A stretch of 64,000 bases of DNA from Bradyrhizobium diazoefficiens. GTDB taxonomy: Bacteria > Pseudomonadota > Alphaproteobacteria > Rhizobiales > Xanthobacteraceae. The DNA is taken from assembly GCF_018131015.1 (NCBI RefSeq), contig NZ_JAFCJJ010000003.1, positions 248,001 to 312,000 of the forward strand, in the 5' to 3' direction. Under the pieces are notes generated by a model, which saw only the letters and a list, made by a program, of their open reading frames with translations, did no database searches and had not been told where the DNA came from. Positions within the stretch are counted from its first letter, which is position 1; each line of letters opens with the position of its first letter. Position numbers and translations under genes: made by a program. This document shows, piece by piece, positions 27,851 through 34,882 of this stretch.

Positions 27851-28504
27851 ATGTCGATGACAGCGGACGAACGCGACAAGAGACAGGCCATCATCGACGC
27901 CTGCCGCCGCATGAATGCCCTCGGCATCAACCAGGGCACCTCGGGCAATATCAGCCTGCGGCATGAGGACGGGCTCCTGGTCACGCCGACAAGCGTGCCG
28001 TATGACGCCATGACGCCCGACCAGATCGTGTACATGGCGATGGACGGCTCGCATGCCACCAGCCAGAAGCCGTCGAGCGAGTGGCGCTTCCACCGCGACA
28101 TCCTGAAGTCGCGCGACGACGTCAACGCCGTCGTGCACGCTCACCCGACCTATTGCACCATCCTGGCGATCATGGGCATGGATATACCGCCCGTGCACTA
28201 TATGATCGCGGCGGCCGGCGGCGACAGCATCCGCTGTGCGCCCTATGCGACGTTCGGCACGGCGGAGCTGTCCGACCACGCGGTGCGCGCGCTGGAAGGG
28301 CGGCTCGCCTGCCTGCTCGACCATCACGGCATGATCGCGGTCGGCAGGAGCCTCGACAAGGCGATGTGGCTGGCCGTCGAGGTCGAGACGCTGGCGCGGC
28401 AGTATCACGGCTGCCTGCAGATCGGAAAGCCGCCGCTGCTCTCGAGCGACGAGATCGAGCGGGTCCGGCAGCGCATGGCCGGCTACGGCATGTCGGACGG
28501 GTAG
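27851..28504 (+). CDS. class II aldolase/adducin-family protein (fuculose-phosphate aldolase-like)
   Basis: A 217-residue protein. GINQGTSGNISLR is the phosphate/substrate-binding motif, and the zinc site is formed by HAHPTYCTIL and LLDHHGMIAVG (two His each side), with a Glu/Asp candidate in PSSEWRFHRDI. Family members split or form C-C bonds of sugar phosphates such as fuculose-1-phosphate, or act as epimerases and decarboxylases. ATG 27851 begins MSMTADERDKRQ; the longer upstream frame is not supported by a ribosome site. It precedes a ClC channel gene by 8 bp, a pairing I cannot explain. Confidence 0.88.
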   Translation: MSMTADERDKRQAIIDACRRMNALGINQGTSGNISLRHEDGLLVTPTSVPYDAMTPDQIVYMAMDGSHATSQKPSSEWRFHRDILKSRDDVNAVVHAHPTYCTILAIMGMDIPPVHYMIAAAGGDSIRCAPYATFGTAELSDHAVRALEGRLACLLDHHGMIAVGRSLDKAMWLAVEVETLARQYHGCLQIGKPPLLSSDEIERVRQRMAGYGMSDG

Positions 28505-28512
28505 GGCGGCTG

Positions 28513-30300
28513 GTGTTCGCGCGGATCAGATATTTCGTCGATCGCAAGGGGACGAACCGCACCATGGTCCGGCTGCGTGCGTTGTTGCGCAGCAACGAAT
28601 TCTACCTGATCCCGCTCGCGCTCGTGATCGGCACGCTGGCCGGCGCGATCGTGACCCTGATGGCGGAGATCGCGCAGATCGCCCATGTCGTGATCTTTGG
28701 CATTCCCGTGGACGTTCGCCTGTCCGCCAATGCGCGCGTCAGCCCTTGGGCCGCGCTTCTCGCGCCGGCGCTCGGCGGGTTGGCGCTCGGCATCATGGAA
28801 TGGTCGCGGCGGCGGATGAAAATCTCGAGCGCGGTCGACCCGATCGAGGCCAACGCGCTGCGCGGCGGCAATCTGTCGATGCGCGACAGCGTGGTCGTGT
28901 CGAGCCAGACGCTGATCTCCAACGGTTGCGGCGCCTCGGTCGGCCTCGAGGCCGGCTATACCCAGATCGGCTCGGGCATCGCCTCGCTGCTCGGCAAGTT
29001 CTTCAATCTCCGCCGCAACGACCTCCGCCTGATCGTCGGCTGCGGCGCCGCGGCGGCGATCGCGGCAGCTTTCGGCGCGCCGATCACCGGTGCCTTCTAC
29101 GCCTGCGAGCTGATCGTCGGCGTCTATTCGGTCGGCAGCGCGGCGCCGATCCTCGCGGCCTCCCTGGCGGGCGCCCTGACCGCGCAATGGCTCGGCGGCG
29201 CGCCGTACTCGCTCGAAATACCCAAGGTCAGCGCGGTTGGTGTCGAGCAATACCTGGCCTTGATCGGGCTTGCGCTCGCGACCAGCGGCGTCGGCATCGC
29301 CGTGATGCGCTCGTCCTCGACGTTCGAACGCCTGTTCGCGTGGCTGCCGGTGTGGCTCCGCCCGGTGATCGGCGGCATCATCGTCGGCGGCTTTGCGATC
29401 GTCACGCCGCAGGTGCTCGCGGCCGGCCACGGCGCCATGGTGCTCGATCTGTTCCACGACATGACCATCGGCCTGATCGCGCTGATCATCGCCTTGAAGG
29501 TGACGGCGTGCCTGATCTCGCTTGCCTCGGGCTTCCGCGGCGGCCTGTTCTTCGCCTCGCTGTTCGTCGGCAGCCTGATCGGGAAGTTCTTCGCGGCGGT
29601 GCTGTTGCTGATCAGCCCGAATTTCGCCATCGATCCGCTGGTCGCGATGCTCACCGGCATGGCGACGCTCGGCGTCGCGATCGTCGGTGGTCCCCTGACG
29701 ATGTCGTTCCTCGTGCTCGAGATGACCCGCAACGTCGACGTCACCGCCGTGGTGCTCGCCGGCTGCATCGTCACCTCGATCTGCGTCCGCTTCATGTTCG
29801 GACATTCTTTCTCGACCTGGCGCCTGCATCTGCGCGGCGAGACCATCCGCAGCGCCAACGATGTCGGCTGGCTGCGCAACCTCACGGTCGAGCGCTTGAT
29901 GCGGTCCGACGTCGGCAAGGTGCCGTCGACCACGACGATCGCCGCCGTCCGCGGCGAATTCGCGCTGGGGTCACGGCCCGGAATCGTCATCGTCAACAAT
30001 GCGGACGAATATGTCGGTCTCGTTCTCCTGCCCGATCTGTTCTCCGGTGATCTCGACACCATCGCCGACGACATCCAAATCATCGAGCTCGCCCGTCTCA
30101 CCGAGATCGTGCTGATCCCGGAAATGAACGTGAAATCGGCGATGGCGGTGTTCGACGAGGCGGAGGCCGAGATGCTGGCGGTGGTCGATTCCACCGACAG
30201 CCGCAAGGTGGTCGGCTTCCTGACGGAATCCTTCGCCCGCCGCCGCTATGTCGAGGAGATCGACAAGGCGACGCGCGGCGTGCTCGGGGCATTGTCCTAA
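28513..30300 (+). CDS. ClC-family chloride channel/antiporter with C-terminal CBS-like region
   Basis: About 595 residues. The ClC core has GASVGLEAGYTQIGSG, corresponding to the GREGP helix with the gating Glu retained but Gly-Pro altered, and GFRGGLFFASLFVGSLIG for the GxFxP helix. About ten hydrophobic segments are present. The C-terminal 130 residues (from TVERLMRSDVGKVP) look like a CBS pair. GTG 28513 (AGGG 6 bases upstream) gives a coding-looking N-terminus FARIRYFVDRKGTNR; ATG 28564 is the alternative. It moves chloride, alone or with protons, across the inner membrane. Confidence 0.9.
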   Translation: MFARIRYFVDRKGTNRTMVRLRALLRSNEFYLIPLALVIGTLAGAIVTLMAEIAQIAHVVIFGIPVDVRLSANARVSPWAALLAPALGGLALGIMEWSRRRMKISSAVDPIEANALRGGNLSMRDSVVVSSQTLISNGCGASVGLEAGYTQIGSGIASLLGKFFNLRRNDLRLIVGCGAAAAIAAAFGAPITGAFYACELIVGVYSVGSAAPILAASLAGALTAQWLGGAPYSLEIPKVSAVGVEQYLALIGLALATSGVGIAVMRSSSTFERLFAWLPVWLRPVIGGIIVGGFAIVTPQVLAAGHGAMVLDLFHDMTIGLIALIIALKVTACLISLASGFRGGLFFASLFVGSLIGKFFAAVLLLISPNFAIDPLVAMLTGMATLGVAIVGGPLTMSFLVLEMTRNVDVTAVVLAGCIVTSICVRFMFGHSFSTWRLHLRGETIRSANDVGWLRNLTVERLMRSDVGKVPSTTTIAAVRGEFALGSRPGIVIVNNADEYVGLVLLPDLFSGDLDTIADDIQIIELARLTEIVLIPEMNVKSAMAVFDEAEAEMLAVVDSTDSRKVVGFLTESFARRRYVEEIDKATRGVLGALS

Positions 30301-30415
30301 GGGACATGACATCGGGCGAGCCGAGCTTCTGCACGCACGATGGACTTGCAAGATGGCTCGCAACCTCTAGGCTGTACGCGGCCGGCGGTTACTCGCCGCT
30401 TTCGAGAGGTCTGCG

Positions 30416-31756
30416 ATGCCCTACGCGCTCCGCCTGCTGTTTGCCCTGCTCGACCTTGGGCCCGAGCTGGAGAAGCTGCTCGGCGACAAATGGCCGGCTT
30501 ACCGTGACCAATTACTGGCGTTGTCCGCGCGCGTCGGCGAGAGCGACGTCTCTGCTGAACTTCGCGATGCGCTTGAGGCGCTGGTCGCGCAGCTGCTCAC
30601 CGAGACACCGCAGGCCGCCGACCTCGTCCGGCGGGCCGTCGCCGATCTCCGTCGGCAGGCCGAGGACGAGGCCGCGGCCCGAGAATCGGCAGGAATGGTT
30701 CGGCGGCGCGGCCGCGTGCGACCGTTGGATGGGACGGTCTTGCTGTCCGACGAGGAGGACAACACGGGGGTCCTCAAGGTTCCCGTCTTCTACGGTACCG
30801 ATCGCGCCCGGGGCGACGATACGCCGTCGGGCTATTTTCGCGGCCTCCGCGGCGCGCTGGCATTCGGGATCGCCCGGGTGAGCGTGCCGACGCGCGGCCG
30901 CGAACTCGGCGAGTTGACCAGCCCACGCTGGTGGCGGCTCGAATTCAGCGAAGATCCCGAGAAGCACGTGATCCTGACCGGGGTCGAGGCGCTCGACCGG
31001 GACGTGTTTACGACCACCCTGAAGGACTCGCTTGCCGCCGCCGACGAACGCGACGCGCTCATCTTCATCCATGGCTACAATGTCTCGTTCGAGAATGCGG
31101 CGCGACGAGCGGCGCAGATCTCGGTCGACCTGAAATTCTCCGGCAGGACTCTGATGTATAGCTGGGCATCGGCGGCGGACGCGAAGCAGTACACCGTCGA
31201 TGAAGGCACGGTCGAATGGTCTCGCGAGCATTTCGAGGCGTTTCTCAAGCTTGCGCTGACCGAAATCGGCGCGCGCGAGGTCCACGTCATCGCCCACAGC
31301 ATGGGCAATCGCGCACTCGTCAACACGCTCGAGCGGATCAAGTCCTGGCAGTTGCCGGCCGGCGCCGCAACGCTCGGCCAGGTGATCTTTGCCGCGCCCG
31401 ATATCGACCGCGACCGCTTCATTCAGCTCGCCGCGGCATTCAAAGGCTGCGCCCGGCGCTGCACGCTCTACGCCTCGTCACGCGATGTCGCGCTCAGGGC
31501 CTCGAAGTTCGTGCACGGCTATCCCAGGGCGGGCGAGGCCGGCGAGGCGCTTCTGATCGTCGATGGCGTCGACACCATCGACGCAACGCTGGTGGACACC
31601 AGCCTGGTCGGGCTGCACCACTCCTACTTCGGCAGCAAACGCTCGATTCTCAACGACATGTTCAACCTGATCAAGCAGCAGCTCGCCCCGGACCAGCGCT
31701 TCGACCTCCAGAGCGTCGGCGAGGCGCTCAAGAGATACTGGAGTTACCGCGCTTAG
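30416..31756 (+). CDS. DUF900-type alpha/beta hydrolase
   Basis: A 446-residue protein. An N-terminal helical region of about 95 residues precedes an alpha/beta hydrolase domain: VPVFYGTDRARG, LIFIHGYNVSFENAARRAAQ (oxyanion region), VIAHSMGNRALVNTLERI (nucleophile Ser in HSMGN) and FAAPDIDRDRF (acid). The catalytic His is probably in GLHHSYFGS. This is the DUF900 family of putative esterases, often found without known substrate. No signal peptide is visible. It stands alone between the ClC gene and small exported proteins. Confidence 0.85.
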   Translation: MPYALRLLFALLDLGPELEKLLGDKWPAYRDQLLALSARVGESDVSAELRDALEALVAQLLTETPQAADLVRRAVADLRRQAEDEAAARESAGMVRRRGRVRPLDGTVLLSDEEDNTGVLKVPVFYGTDRARGDDTPSGYFRGLRGALAFGIARVSVPTRGRELGELTSPRWWRLEFSEDPEKHVILTGVEALDRDVFTTTLKDSLAAADERDALIFIHGYNVSFENAARRAAQISVDLKFSGRTLMYSWASAADAKQYTVDEGTVEWSREHFEAFLKLALTEIGAREVHVIAHSMGNRALVNTLERIKSWQLPAGAATLGQVIFAAPDIDRDRFIQLAAAFKGCARRCTLYASSRDVALRASKFVHGYPRAGEAGEALLIVDGVDTIDATLVDTSLVGLHHSYFGSKRSILNDMFNLIKQQLAPDQRFDLQSVGEALKRYWSYRA

Positions 31757-31828
31757 AGGCTGCCCCGGCTACTGGCCTGTTTGTGGAGGGGCGGCGACGA
31801 GGCAGGCGACGGTCCGGCGAACCATCTA

Positions 31829-32047
31829 TCACCGTCCCGCCGGCGCCGACAGCGCGCCATTGGCGTAACGCGACCAGTCCGGCTCGCTCGGTTGCGGCGA
31901 CCACATGGCAGCATTGGAGTCGCGCACCGACTGCGTGATCGGGACGGGCTGCGCCTTGCGGGCGTGGTGGCGATCACTCGCCGCGGCGGTCTGGATCGTG
32001 ACGGCGGCAATCAGCGCAGTACCGAGAATGGCAAAAGTCCTTTGCAT
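31829..32047 (-). CDS. small exported protein of unknown function
   Basis: A 72-residue protein with a signal peptide (MQRTFAILGTALIAAVTIQTA, cleavage about residue 24) and a short polar mature part rich in Ser, Pro and Trp (AAMWSPQPSEPDWSRYANG). ATG 32047 is preceded by GGAGAAA. Such short periplasmic peptides are common in Bradyrhizobium but have no assigned function. Confidence 0.65.
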   Translation of the reverse strand: MQRTFAILGTALIAAVTIQTAAASDRHHARKAQPVPITQSVRDSNAAMWSPQPSEPDWSRYANGALSAPAGR

Positions 32048-32273
32048 CGTTGTTTCTCCGTGACGACGCTTCGGCCGCGAGAGGAATGTCTCGTGTGTCG
32101 TCGTCGCGGCTGACATGGCGATGCGTCCCGCCGATATCAGCGGCGGCGGCTTCACGATGGGGCGAGCAAATTTTTTGGTCTCGGCTAAATATTCGGCAAT
32201 CGCCCCTTGGGTTCGGTGGACTTGACCGGTGCAATCCGGTTGAATGGGACCAATCGAGGTTTGGGCGACAACG

Positions 32274-32552
32274 ATGTCGAAATATCTGCTGATCCTTCTC
32301 CTGATCGCTTCGCCGGCCGCGGCACAGGTCAAACCCGGTCCAAAAACCTCTGCCGCGCGTGCCGATCCCTGCGCGCCGATCGGGCGGACCGCGGACGGCA
32401 AGCTGGTCTACTCCATGAAATGCGAGAACCTGCCGGCGCCGCCTGCGCCACCGCCGCAGGCGGAACTGAAGGAGGCGCCGCCGCCGGCCGCGGAGCCTGA
32501 GCCGGAAGTGCGGCGGAGCGGCATTTTCGGCTGGTCCTACGATCGCAGGTGA
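32274..32552 (+). CDS. small exported proline-rich protein
   Basis: A 92-residue protein with a signal peptide (SKYLLILLLIASPAAAQ) and a mature part with two Cys (DPCAPIG, MKCENLP) followed by a Pro/Glu-rich linker (PAPPAPPPQAELKEAPPP) and a short end RRSGIFGWSYDRR. It is divergent from another small exported protein. It is probably periplasmic; function unknown. Confidence 0.65.
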   Translation: MSKYLLILLLIASPAAAQVKPGPKTSAARADPCAPIGRTADGKLVYSMKCENLPAPPAPPPQAELKEAPPPAAEPEPEVRRSGIFGWSYDRR

Positions 32553-32638
32553 CGGGCCGCGGCACTTGCGCGAAGCCCGCTGGAATGGTCCTTGCTTGAA
32601 GTTCCCCATGGGGTCGCCCCCCGATCCAGAGAGATGAG

Positions 32639-33052
32639 ATGAGCAAACTCGTTATCCGTGCCGGCGATTTCACCTTCGACGCCCGCTTCGAGGAGCAACT
32701 GGCGCCCAAGACCGTGGCCGCGTTCCGGAAGGCGCTGCCGTTCGAGAGCCACATCATCCATGTGCGCTGGAGCGGCGAGGGCGTGTGGATGCCGCTCGGC
32801 GATCTCGATTTCGGCGTCGGCTACGAGAACCATACGAGTTATCCCGCGCCGGGCCAGATCATCCTCTATCCCGGCGGCATCAGCGAGACCGAGATCCTGC
32901 TCGCCTATGGCGGCGTGCACTTCGCGAGCAAGATGGGGCAGCTCGCCGGCAACCACTTCATCACGCTGACCTCGGGCCTGGAGAATCTGGCGACGCTGGG
33001 CAAGAGCGTGCTGTGGAAGGGGGCCCTTCCGATCCGCTTCGAGGAAGTCTGA
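32639..33052 (+). CDS. DUF3830 family protein
   Basis: A 137-residue protein matching the DUF3830 pattern: MSKLVIRAGDFTFDARFEEQLAPKT at the start, the GEGVWMPLGDLDF and ENHTSYPAPGQIILYPGGIS core and AYGGVHFASKMGQLAGNHF near the end. The family has a cyclophilin-like barrel and no established reaction. The stop is followed immediately by the GTG of puuE (no spacer), so it heads a three-gene ureide operon, DUF3830-puuE-uraD/uraH. That placement suggests a role in purine or ureide breakdown, as an enzyme or ligand-binding protein. Confidence 0.85.
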   Translation: MSKLVIRAGDFTFDARFEEQLAPKTVAAFRKALPFESHIIHVRWSGEGVWMPLGDLDFGVGYENHTSYPAPGQIILYPGGISETEILLAYGGVHFASKMGQLAGNHFITLTSGLENLATLGKSVLWKGALPIRFEEV

Positions 33053-33988
33053 GTGACCGAGACCCGCTACCCGCGCGATCTTCGCGGCTACGGCCGCAAC
33101 CCGCCGCATCCGCAATGGCCCGGCGATGCGCGGGTCGCGGTGCAGTTCGTCGTCAATTTCGAGGAGGGCGGCGAGAACAATATTCTGCATGGCGACCGCG
33201 CCTCCGAAGCGTTCCTGTCGGACGTGCTCGGCGCGCAGCCCTGGCCGGGCCAACGTCATGCCAATATCGAATCGATGTTCGAATATGGCTCGCGCGCCGG
33301 CTTCTGGCGGCTGTGGCGGATGTTCAGCGAACGCAACTGGCCGACCACCGTGTTCGGCGTCGCCACCGCCCTGAAGCGCAATCCGGAAATCGTGGCGGCG
33401 ATGAAGGAGTCCGGCTGGGACATTGCGAGCCACAGCCTGAAATGGATCGAGCACAAGGACATGACGGAGGCGCAGGAGCGCGCCGAGATTGCGCAAGCGA
33501 TCCGTGTCCACACCGAAGCGACTGGATCGCGGCCGCTCGGCTGGTACACCGGGCGCTCCTCGATCAACACCAACCGTCTGCTGATGGAGGAAGGCGGCTT
33601 CCTCTATCTCTGCGACTCCTACGCCGACGATCTGCCTTATTGGGTCAGGGGTGCGGCCGGCAAGCAGCTCATCATTCCCTACACGCTCGATGCCAACGAC
33701 ATGCGCTTCATCAATCCGCAGGGCTTTGCGGAGGGCGAGCAGTTCTTCATTTATCTGAGGGATGCATTCGACGTGCTCTATGCCGAAGGCGAGACCGCGC
33801 CGAAAATGATGTCGGTCGGGCTGCACTGCCGCCTTGCCGGCCGGCCCGGCCGCGCCGCGGGGCTGATCCGCTTCCTCGATCATATCGGCAAGCACGAGCG
33901 CGTCTGGGTGCCGACGCGGCTGCAGATCGCGCAGCACTGGCACGACAAGCACGCGCACCTTGCCGCCGACGCCTTCGAGATCGGGTGA
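33053..33988 (+). CDS. puuE: allantoinase PuuE (polysaccharide-deacetylase fold)
   Basis: A 311-residue protein of the PuuE class of allantoinases, unrelated to amidohydrolase-type AllB. Diagnostic stretches are RDLRGYGRNPPHPQWPGDAR, NFEEGGENNILHGD and MFEYGSRAGFWRLWRMF, with WDIASHSLKWIEHKDM and GWYTGRSSINTNRLL later. It opens the hydantoin ring of allantoin to give allantoate in the cytoplasm. Start GTG directly abuts the DUF3830 stop. The OHCU decarboxylase/HIU hydrolase fusion follows 6 bp downstream, so the operon covers 5-hydroxyisourate to allantoate. Confidence 0.93.
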   Translation: MTETRYPRDLRGYGRNPPHPQWPGDARVAVQFVVNFEEGGENNILHGDRASEAFLSDVLGAQPWPGQRHANIESMFEYGSRAGFWRLWRMFSERNWPTTVFGVATALKRNPEIVAAMKESGWDIASHSLKWIEHKDMTEAQERAEIAQAIRVHTEATGSRPLGWYTGRSSINTNRLLMEEGGFLYLCDSYADDLPYWVRGAAGKQLIIPYTLDANDMRFINPQGFAEGEQFFIYLRDAFDVLYAEGETAPKMMSVGLHCRLAGRPGRAAGLIRFLDHIGKHERVWVPTRLQIAQHWHDKHAHLAADAFEIG

Positions 33989-33994
33989 GGGGCG

Positions 33995-34882
33995 ATGGCG
34001 CAGATATCGCTCGCCGCACTCAACGCCGCCGACAGGGCCGATTTCGTAGCGGCGCTTTCCAACGTCGTCGAGTACTCGCCGTGGATTGCCGAGAAGCTTG
34101 CCGAACAGCGGCCGTTCGCCGGCATCAACCAGTTGCACGCCGCCTTGATGGCGGCGATCCAGGGGGCCGATCCGGATGTGCAGCTGGCACTGATCCGAGC
34201 GCATCCCGACCTCGCCAACAAGACCCAGCGCGCCGCGGGGCTCACGGCGGAGTCCACGGGCGAGCAGAACAGCGCCGGCCTCGACCGGTTGTCGGATGCC
34301 GAATACGTGGCGTTCGAACGCATCAATACCGCCTACCGCGACAAGTTCGGCTTCCCCTATATCGTCTGCGTACGCCGCCACACCAGGGATTCCATCCTGC
34401 GCGACTTCGAGACGCGGGTGCGCAATATCGCAAAGACCGAGACGCGCCGTGCGACCGAGGAGATCGGCCGTATCTCGGCGCTGCGGCTTGACCAGCTCGT
34501 CGCTGCCGATGACAGGTTGAAAGTGCATGGCCGGCTCTCCACCCATGTGCTGGACAACCACATCGGCAAGCCCGCGCCTGGCATTGCGGTCGAACTGGTC
34601 GAACTCGCTCACCTCGGCGAGAGCCGGGTGATCGCGCGCGCGGTCACCAATGCAGATGGCCGCACCGACCAGCCGCTGATCGGCGGCCGTCCGCTGCCGA
34701 TCGGCCGCTACGAGCTCAAATTCAGCGTGGGAAAATACTACGCCGAACGCGGCGTGGCGATGTCGGACCCGCCGTTCCTCGATGAGATTCCGTTGCACTT
34801 TGCGATCAGCGAGCCGGAAGGCCACTATCACGTGCCGCTGCTGGTCACGCCCTGGAGCTACTCGACCTATCGCGGCAGTTAG
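33995..34882 (+). CDS. bifunctional OHCU decarboxylase / 5-hydroxyisourate hydrolase
   Basis: A 295-residue fusion. Residues 1-165 are the UraD-type decarboxylase (FVAALSNVVEYSPWIAEKL, ALIRAHPDLANK, YRDKFGFPYIVCVR), and residues 177-295 are the transthyretin-like UraH hydrolase (LSTHVLDNHIGKPAPGIAVE through to the C-terminal YRGS tetrapeptide). HIU hydrolase and OHCU decarboxylase act in sequence after urate oxidation and yield S-allantoin; fusing them channels an unstable intermediate. The fused order is decarboxylase first. The stop overlaps the convergent xanthine-dehydrogenase stop by 4 bp (TTAG). Confidence 0.95.
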   Translation: MAQISLAALNAADRADFVAALSNVVEYSPWIAEKLAEQRPFAGINQLHAALMAAIQGADPDVQLALIRAHPDLANKTQRAAGLTAESTGEQNSAGLDRLSDAEYVAFERINTAYRDKFGFPYIVCVRRHTRDSILRDFETRVRNIAKTETRRATEEIGRISALRLDQLVAADDRLKVHGRLSTHVLDNHIGKPAPGIAVELVELAHLGESRVIARAVTNADGRTDQPLIGGRPLPIGRYELKFSVGKYYAERGVAMSDPPFLDEIPLHFAISEPEGHYHVPLLVTPWSYSTYRGS

